From NCBI RefSeq assembly GCF_002900095.1, contig NZ_LLKN01000002.1, forward strand, positions 496,001 to 560,000: a stretch of DNA of 64,000 bases, read 5' to 3'. This DNA comes from Salegentibacter mishustinae. Lineage in GTDB: Bacteria > Bacteroidota > Bacteroidia > Flavobacteriales > Flavobacteriaceae. The first letter of the stretch is position 1; every line of letters begins with the position of its first letter. This document shows, in pieces, positions 53,626 through 63,021 of the stretch. The notes beneath the pieces are model-generated. The model was not told where the DNA came from, did no database searches, and saw only the letters and a list, made by a program, of their open reading frames with translations. A program made the translations under genes and the position numbers.

Positions 53626-55227
53626 ATGAAAAAAACAATTCTTTCCCTATTTGCTGTACTCTTGTTTTTTTATTCCTGTAAAACTACTCAGGAAGTACAG
53701 GAAAAAACAGAAACACCGGTTACCCCAGAACCTGAAGAAGTAGTTGAAGAAATCCCTACAGAGATTGATGTTCCTGAAAAAACTCCAAAAGAAGAAGTAG
53801 TATGGGATCCAAATACTCCAAAAAATATTGAAGAATTCCGTGCGGCCTGGATTGCAACAGTTGCCAATATCAACTGGCCCAGTAAACCCGGTCTTTCAAC
53901 TTCAGCACAGCAGCAAGAAGCACTGGAATTGCTCGATTTTTTAGAAGAACATAATTTTAATGCAGTAGTATTCCAGGTACGTCCGCAGGCTGATGCTCTT
54001 TACAATAGTGAAATAGAGCCATGGTCTTATTATCTTACCGGAGAACAGGGAAAAGCTCCCGATCCTTATTACGATCCGCTTAAATTTTGGATAAATGCTG
54101 CTCACCAGCGCGGACTCGAATTGCATGTTTGGTTAAATCCTTATCGCGCTCATCATACCACAGGAAAAGAAATCAGCGAGAAATCGGTTATCAAAACTAA
54201 TCCAGATCTGGTGGTAGAATTAGAAAATGGGATGTGGTGGATGGATCCTGCCCAAAAAGGAACTCAAGATCGTTCTTCGGCAGTAGTAATGGATATTGTA
54301 AAACGCTATGATGTTGATGGTATTCATTTTGACGATTATTTTTATCCTTACGATTCTTATAATAATGGTAAAGACTTTCCAGACGATTTAAGTTGGAAGG
54401 CCTACCAGGCTGCCGGCGGACAACTTTCCCGTGGCGATTGGCGTAGGGAAAGCGTAAACGTTTTTATCAAAAGAATCTATGAAGAAATTAAAGCAGAAAA
54501 GCCACATGTAAAATTCGGCTTAAGTCCTTTTGGAATTTGGCGCCCGGGTTATCCAGAATCTGTTCAGGGTTATGACCAGTATGATAAATTATACGCCGAT
54601 GCTAAACTATGGCTTAACGAAGGTTGGATAGACTACTACACCCCGCAATTGTACTGGAAAATAAGTCAGTTAGGGCAGAGTTTCCCGGAATTATTAGGCT
54701 GGTGGCAAAGTGAAAACACCAAACAACGCCATTTATGGCCGGGAATGAATGTTGGTGGGGAAGGTGACGAAATGCATATTACCGAAGTGATCAATCAAAT
54801 TATGATTACACGAGGAATGCTTCCGCAGAGTAAAGGAGCAGTGCATTGGAGCATTGGACCGCTTATAAAAAATCCAGAACTTGCAAAAGCATTAAAAGAA
54901 GGGCCTTATAGAAAGAAAACCCTGGTTCCGCCAAGTCCCTGGTTAGATAACACCCCACCAGAAATTCCAAACGTCACGGTAAATGAAAATCTTGATAAGA
55001 TGGAAATTACCTGGGGAGTTGAAAATGAAGAAGATATTGACAAGTGGGTGCTATACTTTAAATACGAAACCGGAAACTGGGATTATAAAATTTTAAATTC
55101 CGAAAAAAGAAGTCAGGATTTACAGAAAGAAGTGGGAGAGAAGAAAACTAAACTTCAAAAAATTGGAATTACTTCGGTAGATCGTACCGGTAATCAAAGT
55201 GAATTTATAGAAATTAAAGTAAATTAA
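53626..55227 (+). CDS. GHL10/DUF187 (YngK-like) glycoside hydrolase lipoprotein
   Basis: The protein has 533 residues: lipobox FFYSC with Cys18, a Glu/Pro/Val-rich linker, then the GHL10 barrel (EEFRAAWIATVANINWPSKPG, VVFQVRPQADALYNSE, YDVDGIHFDDYFYP) to about 440, and a C-terminal fibronectin-type beta domain. The family is classed as a glycosyl-hydrolase-like group related to clan GH-A; some studied members act on peptidoglycan-derived or amino-sugar glycans. A surface glycanase for this locus is the likely role. The gene follows the susD terminator, so it may have its own promoter. Confidence 0.85.
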   Translation: MKKTILSLFAVLLFFYSCKTTQEVQEKTETPVTPEPEEVVEEIPTEIDVPEKTPKEEVVWDPNTPKNIEEFRAAWIATVANINWPSKPGLSTSAQQQEALELLDFLEEHNFNAVVFQVRPQADALYNSEIEPWSYYLTGEQGKAPDPYYDPLKFWINAAHQRGLELHVWLNPYRAHHTTGKEISEKSVIKTNPDLVVELENGMWWMDPAQKGTQDRSSAVVMDIVKRYDVDGIHFDDYFYPYDSYNNGKDFPDDLSWKAYQAAGGQLSRGDWRRESVNVFIKRIYEEIKAEKPHVKFGLSPFGIWRPGYPESVQGYDQYDKLYADAKLWLNEGWIDYYTPQLYWKISQLGQSFPELLGWWQSENTKQRHLWPGMNVGGEGDEMHITEVINQIMITRGMLPQSKGAVHWSIGPLIKNPELAKALKEGPYRKKTLVPPSPWLDNTPPEIPNVTVNENLDKMEITWGVENEEDIDKWVLYFKYETGNWDYKILNSEKRSQDLQKEVGEKKTKLQKIGITSVDRTGNQSEFIEIKVN

Positions 55228-55267
55228 TTCGGGGCGAGCCCACGATGTAAAAAATGAAAAGTATTTT

Positions 55268-55315
55268 AGATTTCGAGCCATGCCTCGGAACAATAAATCT
55301 CGATTATCGAGTAAA
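55268..55315 (+). repeat. CTCGATTATCGAG-family repeat, copy 7
   Basis: TTTCGAGCCATGCCTCGG, spacer with ATAAAT, palindrome CTCGATTATCGAG (55299-55311), TAAA. The palindrome ends 14 bp before the symporter ATG. Confidence 0.78.
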
Positions 55316-55325
55316 TTAATTATAT

Positions 55326-56783
55326 ATGAGCCCTATTCTCGTTTTTGGCGTAATAGCCGGTTATTTTCTTTTATTACTGGCTATTAGTCATTTTACTTCC
55401 AAGCAAGCCGATAACAATACCTTTTTTACCGCAAACAGGCAATCGCCCTGGTTTCTGGTAGCTTATGGGATGGTTGGCGCAACCCTATCTGGTGTTACAT
55501 TTATTTCGGTTCCCGGAGAAGTTGGTAACTCCAACTGGACCTATTTGCAATTTGTGATGGGGAATATGGTGGGATACGCGGTAATTGCGCTTGTTTTAAT
55601 TCCGTTGTTCTATAAATTGAAATTAATTTCTATTTATGAGTATTTAAAAGATCGCTTCGGGCAAAATTCTTATTATGCAGGCGCATCTTTTTTCCTTATT
55701 TCCCAAACAGTAGGTGCTTCTTTTCGATTATTTTTAGCGGCTTTAGTCTTGCAAATCGCCTTTTTTGATGCTTTTGGAATTCCGTTTTGGGTTACGGTAA
55801 TGATCACCATTGCTCTAATATGGTTATATACATTCCGCGGAGGAATTAAAACCATTGTTTGGACAGATACGCTGCAAACAAGCTTTTTACTACTGGCGGT
55901 AGTAATAAGTATTTGGATGATCACAGATCATATGGAGCTTAGTATGGCCGATGTTTTTGCAACAATTGGTAAAAGTGAAAAGTCTACAATTTTTGATTGG
56001 GACTGGCGCTCTAATAATGCATTTTACAAGAGTTTTCTGGCGGGAATTTTTATTACTATCGCCATGAACGGGCTTGACCAAAACGTAATGCAGAAAAATC
56101 TAACTTGTAAAAGTAAAGGTGAAGCACAAAAGAATATTTTTTGGTTTTCTATCGTGTTTTTCTTCTCAACGGTGTTGTTTTTAGCTTTGGGAGTTTTACT
56201 TTACAAATATGCGATGGACCAGGGAATTGCGATTCCTGAAAGAACAGACGATCTTTATCCATTGCTCGCATTAAACCACTTTGGAATTCTTGCCGGTGTT
56301 GTTTTTTTATTAGGAATTACCGCCGCCGCATTTTCCAGTGCAGATTCAGCATTAACTGCGCTCACTACTTCTTTTTGCGTAGATATTTTAGATATTCAGA
56401 AAAAAGAAAAAAATCAAAAAAAGACCAGGTTATTGGTTCATATTGGCTTTACCATTTTAATGTTTCTGGTAATTATAGTCTTTAATTCGCTAAACGATAG
56501 CAGCGTGGTAAGCGCTGTATTTAAAGTAGCCGGATTTACCTATGGCCCGCTTTTAGGCTTATTTGCTTATGGTTTATTGTGTAAAAATCCGGTTAGAGAT
56601 AAATGGGTACCCGTGGTATGTATTTTATCACCGGTAATTTCAGTAATTTTAGATTTCAATTCTGAAGCCTGGTTAAACGGTTATCAGTTTGGTTTCGAAA
56701 TTTTGTTGGTTAATGCCGCAATAACCATGTTAGGCCTTTTCGCCCTTTATAGACCTAAGACCGATGAGGTTTCTATTGACTAA
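55326..56783 (+). CDS. Sodium:solute symporter (SSS family)
   Basis: The protein has 485 residues with about 13 membrane helices. SSS features are GMVGATLSGVTFISVPGEVG near the sodium site and LLGITAAAFSSADSALTALTTSFCVD. It resembles the symporters placed in Bacteroidota loci for sialic acid, MurNAc or muropeptides. It precedes the dipeptide epimerase by 12 bp, so a wall sugar or small murein peptide is the probable cargo; this is inference from context. Confidence 0.9.
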   Translation: MSPILVFGVIAGYFLLLLAISHFTSKQADNNTFFTANRQSPWFLVAYGMVGATLSGVTFISVPGEVGNSNWTYLQFVMGNMVGYAVIALVLIPLFYKLKLISIYEYLKDRFGQNSYYAGASFFLISQTVGASFRLFLAALVLQIAFFDAFGIPFWVTVMITIALIWLYTFRGGIKTIVWTDTLQTSFLLLAVVISIWMITDHMELSMADVFATIGKSEKSTIFDWDWRSNNAFYKSFLAGIFITIAMNGLDQNVMQKNLTCKSKGEAQKNIFWFSIVFFFSTVLFLALGVLLYKYAMDQGIAIPERTDDLYPLLALNHFGILAGVVFLLGITAAAFSSADSALTALTTSFCVDILDIQKKEKNQKKTRLLVHIGFTILMFLVIIVFNSLNDSSVVSAVFKVAGFTYGPLLGLFAYGLLCKNPVRDKWVPVVCILSPVISVILDFNSEAWLNGYQFGFEILLVNAAITMLGLFALYRPKTDEVSID

Positions 56784-56795
56784 ATTTTTAAGAAA

Positions 56796-57812
56796 ATGGA
56801 ACTAAAATTTCATCCATACAACCTGGAATTAAAAAACACCTTTACCATAAGTCACGGTTCCCGGGATGTTCAGCCAACTTTAATCGTTTCCTTAAGCGAC
56901 CGCGGATTTACCGGTTATGGAGAAGCTACGGCAACTTCTTATTACGGAGTTACGATTGAAAAAATGCAGGCCGATATTCTTAATATTGAAGACTTAATTG
57001 CTGAAAATATTCTCCTGGAACCTGAGGAACTATGGGAGTTAACTTATCCGCATTTAAAAGAAAATCCATTTGCGCTATGTGCATTGGATATGGCCATGCA
57101 TGACCTCCACGGAAAAAGAAATCGCCAACCGCTTTATCAATTATGGGGGCTGGATTTAGAAAATATTCCGCTTACCAATTATACTATCGGGATAGATTCC
57201 GTAGAAAAGATGGTTCAGAAAATTAAAGAATTTCCCTGGCCGCTTTATAAAATCAAACTCGGAACCGAAGATGATGTGGCTATTGTTAGTGAACTGCGAA
57301 AACATACAAATTCTGTATTTCGGGTAGATGCCAACGCCACCTGGACGGTAGATCAGGCTATAGAGAATGCTAAAGCTCTAAAAGAATTAAATGTTGAATT
57401 TTTAGAGCAGCCTTTAAAAGCCAACGATTGGGAAGGAATGGAAAAACTTTATAAAGAATCGGTTTTGCCACTTATTGCCGATGAAAGTTGTATTGAAGAA
57501 AGCGATGTTGAAAAATGTGCCGGTTATTTCCACGGAATAAACATTAAACTCACAAAATGCGGAGGATTAACCCCAGGGAAACGAATGATTTTAAAAGGAA
57601 GATCTCTCGGTCTAAAAGTAATGGTGGGTTGTATGACCGAATCTACTGTGGGGATTTCAGCCATTGCACAATTATTGCCGCTCCTGGATTATGTAGATAT
57701 GGACGGTGGACTTTTAATTAAAAATGATATCGCTGATGGTGTAAAAGTCTATGACGAAAAAGTACATTTCCCAGAAAGAAACGGCACTGGGGTTGAATTA
57801 TATGAGAAATAG
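56796..57812 (+). CDS. L-Ala-D/L-Glu (dipeptide) epimerase
   Basis: The protein has 338 residues of the enolase superfamily. The catalytic lysine of the first motif is in LYKIKLG near 150, the magnesium ligands are D in FRVDANATW, E in LEQPL and D in ADESC, the second lysine is in NIKLTKCGG, and GCMTESTVG is the specificity loop of dipeptide epimerases. It converts L-Ala-D-Glu from murein peptides to L-Ala-L-Glu for use as food. Its neighbours (symporter and NlpC/P60) mirror the Bacillus ykfA-D set. Confidence 0.92.
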   Translation: MELKFHPYNLELKNTFTISHGSRDVQPTLIVSLSDRGFTGYGEATATSYYGVTIEKMQADILNIEDLIAENILLEPEELWELTYPHLKENPFALCALDMAMHDLHGKRNRQPLYQLWGLDLENIPLTNYTIGIDSVEKMVQKIKEFPWPLYKIKLGTEDDVAIVSELRKHTNSVFRVDANATWTVDQAIENAKALKELNVEFLEQPLKANDWEGMEKLYKESVLPLIADESCIEESDVEKCAGYFHGINIKLTKCGGLTPGKRMILKGRSLGLKVMVGCMTESTVGISAIAQLLPLLDYVDMDGGLLIKNDIADGVKVYDEKVHFPERNGTGVELYEK

Positions 57813-57821
57813 AAATACGCC

Positions 57822-57855
57822 ATTCTGTCCCGAAGTTTCGGGATCGTTTCAGAAT
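57822..57855. repeat. Degenerate single REP-like hairpin
   Basis: ATTCTG (57822-57827) and CAGAAT (57850-57855) enclose TCCCGAA-GT-TTCGGGA (57828-57843). The flanks CGCCATTCTG and CAGAATCTAAG resemble the left hairpin of the REPIN-like elements at 8.4-19.4 kb, with a second small hairpin in the loop. Confidence 0.55.
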
Positions 57856-57923
57856 CTAAGCTTTTAAAAAAATAAAAATCATTCGTGAATTTGTGGCGAA
57901 AACAACAAACTAAAACTGGAATA

Positions 57924-59150
57924 ATGAATTTAATAAAACCTTATTTAACCTTTTTACTAACGCTTTTCTTATTTGCCTCCTGCGAGGAGAAAGAAGAAAA
58001 AAAAGAGGAGAATCCGCTTCAAACCCAAATAGCAGCAGTAGAAAAAACCTACGCGCCAGATGGCCGGGTAGCCCTTTTTGAAGTTACAGCTGTAAAAAAC
58101 GGAGAAACTTATATTCTTAAAGGAGAATCTAATGATCCTGAAGCCGTAGATTCATTAAAAGAAAAGCTGAAATCAGAAAATATCAAGTTTACCGATAGTA
58201 TTCAGGTACTTCCAGATACTGAAGCTTTGGAAGATAAAATTCGTGGTGTCGTAAAAATTTCAGTGGCAAATTTAAGGGATGAGCCAAAACATTCGGCGCA
58301 ATTGGTTACTCAGGCAACCCTGGGAATGCCGCTTAAAGTTTATAAAAAAGAAGGAAGTTGGTATTATGTTCAAACGCCGGAGGGTTATTTAGCCTGGGTA
58401 GATTACGGTGGAATAGAAAATATGACGGAAGAAGAATTTTCTGCCTGGAAATCTCAGGATAAATTAATTTTTACCGAGCCAACGGGTAATTCTTATACCG
58501 AAGCCAATTCAGATTCTCAGACAGTTTCAGATCTGGTGGCGGGGAATATTTTAGAGCTTCTAAGCGAGGAAAATAACTTTTATAAGGTAGAATATCCAAA
58601 TGGTAAAAAAGCTTTTGTAGAGAAAGCCTATACGCAGCCATATAAAGAATGGGTTTCTTCGCTGGAACAAAACAAAGAAGACCTGGTAGCCACGGCGCAT
58701 AGATTGATGGGATTACCTTATTTATGGGGTGGTACTTCTCCTAAAGGAGTAGATTGCAGCGGTTACACCAAAACCGTTTACTTTTTAAACGGAATGGTAA
58801 TTCCGCGGGATGCTTCCCAGCAAATTCATACCGGGGATGTGGTTGATACCGATAAGAACTTTGAAAATCTTGAAAAAGGCGACCTGCTTTTCTTCGGAAA
58901 ACCGGCAACCGATTCTACTTCAGAGCGCGTAATTCACGTAGGAATGTGGATTGGTGATAACAAGTTTATTCATTCTATGGGCGAGGTACATATTAGTAAT
59001 TTTGATACCGAAGCCGAAGATTTTGATGAATATAATTACAATCGCTACTTACGAACCAAGCGAATTTTAAACAAAGAAGATAAAGGCTTAATTTACCTAA
59101 AAAACACCGATCTTTTTACTACTTCAGAAACTGAAGAAGTAAAGATGTAA
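57924..59150 (+). CDS. SH3-NlpC/P60 endopeptidase (YkfC-like), lipoprotein
   Basis: I start at ATG 57924 (MNLIKPYLTFLLTLFLFASC), giving 408 residues with lipid Cys at 20; the earlier TTG start breaks the signal. Two bacterial SH3 domains (about 110-165 and 185-240) precede the NlpC/P60 domain, with catalytic C278 in GVDCSGYT, H338 in VIHVGMW and H350 in FIHSMG. YkfC-type enzymes cut D-Glu from meso-DAP in murein peptides, giving L-Ala-D-Glu, the substrate of the epimerase just upstream. Strong terminator follows. Confidence 0.92.
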   Translation: MNLIKPYLTFLLTLFLFASCEEKEEKKEENPLQTQIAAVEKTYAPDGRVALFEVTAVKNGETYILKGESNDPEAVDSLKEKLKSENIKFTDSIQVLPDTEALEDKIRGVVKISVANLRDEPKHSAQLVTQATLGMPLKVYKKEGSWYYVQTPEGYLAWVDYGGIENMTEEEFSAWKSQDKLIFTEPTGNSYTEANSDSQTVSDLVAGNILELLSEENNFYKVEYPNGKKAFVEKAYTQPYKEWVSSLEQNKEDLVATAHRLMGLPYLWGGTSPKGVDCSGYTKTVYFLNGMVIPRDASQQIHTGDVVDTDKNFENLEKGDLLFFGKPATDSTSERVIHVGMWIGDNKFIHSMGEVHISNFDTEAEDFDEYNYNRYLRTKRILNKEDKGLIYLKNTDLFTTSETEEVKM

Positions 59151-59169
59151 ATTTTTTGATTTATAATGG

Positions 59170-59201
59170 AAAAGCTCCAGTTATGGAAAACTGGAGCTTT
59201 T
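59170..59201. terminator. Bidirectional terminator between NlpC/P60 and the glycosidase fusion
   Basis: AAAAGCTCCAGTT (59170-59182) and AACTGGAGCTTTT (59189-59201), perfect 13-bp stem with A-run before and T-run after. It serves both convergent genes. Confidence 0.88.
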
Positions 59202-59207
59202 TTTGTG

Positions 59208-62200
59208 CTATTCTTCAAGCTTTTCGAATAAGTAATAACCGCCACCTTTATCCCAGCTGCAGAAAATTATAGTATTCTCATTTTTTGAAACTCCTATGCC
59301 ACGAGGTTCGGCACCATTAACTTCAGGTATTTCTAAAGTCCACATTTGCTGTTTTTCTTCATTTCTGTAATGAATACTCGAAGGCGAAATTCCGCTGGAA
59401 CGTACAGCGGCATAAATGGCATTATCTATAACTTGTATCGCACTAGAACCGGCAGAAATGCTGGTAATATCCTTTTGCCTGGTATAATCTCTGCCATTTT
59501 CACTGCTATAAATCTGGATCTTTGGGCTACCAGGATCGGGGAAAAGAAGTGTTTTTCCATCCTGAGTCATATCGAAAGTTCGCGCTAGATTTCTATCTTT
59601 TAGCTTAAGAGTTCTTAGCAGTTTAAAAGTTTCTCCCTGCTGTTTTAATACGTAGTTAGGGTCTTCCCCAAACAGTGACATCGCATATATTTCTCCGTTT
59701 TTAGCTGCGCGCGGTGCAGTAATTGCTCTTGCGCCTTTAGGTGCTTCCCAAACAGCAAGTCCTTTCCCGGTTTGGGCATCAATTTTAATCAATCTGCGAT
59801 TAATTCCCGCTAGAATATTTCCGTCTACATCTACTCCAATGCCGTTTACAGGATTTAAATTATAGACCTCGCCGTTTATTTCTACTGAAGTTAGAGGCGA
59901 AAAATCTATTTCTTTATTGCTAGAATCTTTAATTATTAATCCATTATTATAATCGGCGAGCCATAATTTCCCTTCGTTATCCCATTCGGCGCCATAGCCA
60001 GCACCAGATGCAGCTAATTTTCCTTTAAAGGTATATTTTGGAGCTGGAACTTGTGCAAGATCGTCCAGGGCTTCATCTGTTTTCATCAAATTTAAAGCGG
60101 TTGGAGCAGCGTAGGAAAAATTGCTGCCATCTGTTGCCAGGATTCTATGGTAAAAGCTTTTCGGTTCACCAATTTCAGAATTTCCAAGAAGATCAAACCA
60201 TTGTTTTTCTGTCATTTTTAAGCTTGTTTCTCTACCGGTTTTTTTCTGAAGAATTATTTCTGAAAAATCCTTTTTAGGTGAAAGTTGATAGATATAACTT
60301 ACAAAATCGCCGTCTTTATCTATCGCCTGACTCCATTTTATTTCGTAGAGTGCCTCAATATCGCGTACTGCATAAGTGTTCTTCGGGTAATGAGAAGTGA
60401 TTTTAGCAGGTTCTGGTGCTTTATTTTGAGTTGGTAATAATTGAGCTCTTAAATTTCCTTTTTTGGTATTTATTTGAATATAGATACCACCAAAATTAAG
60501 ATAGCTCTTAATTTCTTTAGTAAGTTCTAGTTGAGAAGAAAAGGTACCACTTCCTGGCGAAGATGCTTTGAATTTCACTTCTTTCAGCAATTCGCCTTCT
60601 TCGGTATGTCTTTCCTTATAGATACCTATAGGGTTTTTATCAGAAAAATTTGAAGTTATATTGAAATAGCTTCCTGAAAGTTTAAGCTTATCTTCTTCAA
60701 TTTTAGCCTCAACCTGGGCGATGCCGGCAATATCTTGTTCTTTAGTGTTTAAGGAAGAAAGGAATGCTTTAAATTTTTGACTTTCGGGGATATCCCTGCG
60801 CAACATATAACCGTTTACTCCTATCATTGCAGATGGTAAAGTCTTTTCTTCAAATAAACTCATTTCTGCGGCTTTGTCTTTCTTTATATCATAAGTACTA
60901 TAAACAATAGAATCTTTTGAATTAAAAATATCCATAATCGTTATAGTATTTACAGGCTTTTGGCTTTGTGTTAACCACGAACGAGGTCCGGAACCTGCAG
61001 CACCCGTATTTAGGAATTCCAGTTTTCCCCTTTTCCCAGGGTAATAGGCGTGCTGGTGCCCGCTTATATAGGTCTTTACCTTATATTTTTCAAGAAGATG
61101 CTGGAGTTCTTTAGCATTTTCCAGTACATTACCTTTTGAATCTCTCTCCTGGGCTACGCTATAAAGTGGCATATGGCCAATAACAAATCTATGGGTAGCT
61201 TTTTTAGCTTCTGGAGTTTGAAATTGTTTCTCCAGCCATTCCAGGTTTTCTTCGGTGATCTTGGAAGAAGAAGCCTCCCAGGAAACAAAAAAGTTATTTT
61301 TCGCTATAAACGAATAGTAGTTCGGGAAATTAGTATAGTCTATAAAATGCAGGCCTGTTTTGTTAATATTTTCTTTCCAGAAGTTTTTAGCAAATTTATG
61401 TTCTACGGGGTAGCTTCTTGGGCCATCGTGATTGCCCAGGGTAAAAGCAAAGGGAATTTTTTCTTTATGAAGGGGTTCTATAATATGTTTTTTAAAGCCA
61501 TTCCACATTTTTTGTAGTTGGGCTGTTTCAGAAACTCCCATTCCTGCTACCATATCGCCACCACAAATCACTAAATCTGGTTGCCAAATCTTCGGAATTC
61601 TATTTATTATGCTATCTACCTGCCATTCGTAATTAGCAGCACCCAATCCAGAATTTAAGTCTGAAATTACAGCGATACGTAAATCTCCGCGTTTGGGTAG
61701 TACTGGAGAGCCTTTTTTAGCGACTAATCTTATAGCATCTGCAATAAATTTTCCTTTAGTAGCTCCAATAATCTCCAGGGTATCTCTGGGGCCAATTTCA
61801 AAATTGCCCAATACATTCCATTTTCCTAAATTATCGAGAGATTTTTGATTTATGAAAAGGGTATCACTTTTGCCTTCGCTATGTAGAATGTAATTTACAC
61901 GTTCAGAATTATTTTGAGTGTTTACGGTGAACCAGGAGGCTAGTTGGTAATTATTTCGCTCAATACCTTCAAAAGTATAAAATGCCTTATTTATTTTGTT
62001 TGAAGTGGCTACCCGGGAGGCGCTCTCGCCATAATAATTAACCTGGTTCGAGCTGTTCCAAATTCCTGTTTCAGAATAATTCCTGTCTTCGGTATCAAAG
62101 ATGATTGGTTTTGGACGTTGCGGTACCTGGGTTTCAGCGATTACTAAAGCTCCCGCATTCTTCCTTAAACTATTCCGATTTCCGCCGGTGATATCTGCAG

Positions 62201-63002
62201 GAATATTTACCACCTCGTTGGCAGCAACCATAGCCGAAGATCCGCCACCATCTAGATTTACTGCATTTTTAGCACCAACATCTAACATTAATTGTGCTAA
62301 TTCGCCTAAACTTACTCCCGCACTGGCTTCCTGCCGCCCATCTACCACCATCATAATTAGGGTATTTTTGTCTTTGTAACCAATAGCACTTCGCGGATGG
62401 CGGGCTAAATGACTTCCCTTAAACCCTTCTTCTTTATCAGTTAAATTTATTTTTCCGTTTTTTAGTAAAATCGGTCCGCCACCAACTGCCTGGTTTACAT
62501 CCCAATTTTCTGAAGCTGAATGAATATCTGGTGAGGCCAATTTCTTTGGAATATCATTTTCCCTGGAATTCACCCAGGCGATTTCCGGCACTCCGTTTTT
62601 CATTCCAAATGCACCCCTGGAAATTTCATTGCTGGGTCCCGGAGCAATAACCTCTCCGTCCTGGATAATAGCGCTTACCGAAGAGTTTGAAGCAAAATAT
62701 CCGCCGTTTATAGCCAAAATCCCATTTCCTCTGTTATAAGTTTCTTTAGTAGTTTCCCTAATGGTATTACTGCCAATAGAACGTAATTTTAGATTTTCGT
62801 CACTTAAGTCTATGAGAGCATACATTGCTCTTACGGGCTTATTATCTGGTAAAGTTCCATAAGCGTTATAAATCTTTATGGATGCCGGTAGATTAATGTT
62901 TAGATCTTTTCTTGGCTGCCAGTTAAGGTTTATTTCCTGGGCTTGCAGGGGTAAGAAAAGTAAAAGACCTAAAATGCTAATGATTAATTTAGGTGCTTTC
63001 AT
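59208..63002 (-). CDS. Phosphodiester glycosidase - metallophosphoesterase fusion with CHRD and propeller-like domains
   Basis: The protein has 1264 residues and a signal peptide (ending LQAQ). In order: a NAGPA/DUF2233 phosphodiester glycosidase (about 55-290; AINGGYFASNSS, MMVVDGRQEASAGVSLGELA, NLDGGGSSAMV); a golvesin/xanthan-lyase-type beta domain (about 300-430); a metallophosphoesterase (about 437-690; AVISDLNSG, CGGDMVAG, GNHDG, GHMPLY, GHQHAYYPG); a CHRD-like domain (about 760-860); a fibronectin-like part; and a propeller-like end (about 1000-1264). NAGPA domains split sugar-1-phosphodiesters, so teichoic-acid-like or glycan phosphodiesters are possible targets. Outer domains are less sure. 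Confidence 0.8.
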   Translation of the reverse strand: MKAPKLIISILGLLLFLPLQAQEINLNWQPRKDLNINLPASIKIYNAYGTLPDNKPVRAMYALIDLSDENLKLRSIGSNTIRETTKETYNRGNGILAINGGYFASNSSVSAIIQDGEVIAPGPSNEISRGAFGMKNGVPEIAWVNSRENDIPKKLASPDIHSASENWDVNQAVGGGPILLKNGKINLTDKEEGFKGSHLARHPRSAIGYKDKNTLIMMVVDGRQEASAGVSLGELAQLMLDVGAKNAVNLDGGGSSAMVAANEVVNIPADITGGNRNSLRKNAGALVIAETQVPQRPKPIIFDTEDRNYSETGIWNSSNQVNYYGESASRVATSNKINKAFYTFEGIERNNYQLASWFTVNTQNNSERVNYILHSEGKSDTLFINQKSLDNLGKWNVLGNFEIGPRDTLEIIGATKGKFIADAIRLVAKKGSPVLPKRGDLRIAVISDLNSGLGAANYEWQVDSIINRIPKIWQPDLVICGGDMVAGMGVSETAQLQKMWNGFKKHIIEPLHKEKIPFAFTLGNHDGPRSYPVEHKFAKNFWKENINKTGLHFIDYTNFPNYYSFIAKNNFFVSWEASSSKITEENLEWLEKQFQTPEAKKATHRFVIGHMPLYSVAQERDSKGNVLENAKELQHLLEKYKVKTYISGHQHAYYPGKRGKLEFLNTGAAGSGPRSWLTQSQKPVNTITIMDIFNSKDSIVYSTYDIKKDKAAEMSLFEEKTLPSAMIGVNGYMLRRDIPESQKFKAFLSSLNTKEQDIAGIAQVEAKIEEDKLKLSGSYFNITSNFSDKNPIGIYKERHTEEGELLKEVKFKASSPGSGTFSSQLELTKEIKSYLNFGGIYIQINTKKGNLRAQLLPTQNKAPEPAKITSHYPKNTYAVRDIEALYEIKWSQAIDKDGDFVSYIYQLSPKKDFSEIILQKKTGRETSLKMTEKQWFDLLGNSEIGEPKSFYHRILATDGSNFSYAAPTALNLMKTDEALDDLAQVPAPKYTFKGKLAASGAGYGAEWDNEGKLWLADYNNGLIIKDSSNKEIDFSPLTSVEINGEVYNLNPVNGIGVDVDGNILAGINRRLIKIDAQTGKGLAVWEAPKGARAITAPRAAKNGEIYAMSLFGEDPNYVLKQQGETFKLLRTLKLKDRNLARTFDMTQDGKTLLFPDPGSPKIQIYSSENGRDYTRQKDITSISAGSSAIQVIDNAIYAAVRSSGISPSSIHYRNEEKQQMWTLEIPEVNGAEPRGIGVSKNENTIIFCSWDKGGGYYLFEKLEE

Positions 63003-63021
63003 AACAATAAAATTTAGGAGG

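Noticed and set aside
61173-61517. 114-residue plus-strand frame inside the glycosidase fusion gene
   Set aside because: It is antisense to the metallophosphoesterase domain, whose motifs are intact on the minus strand.
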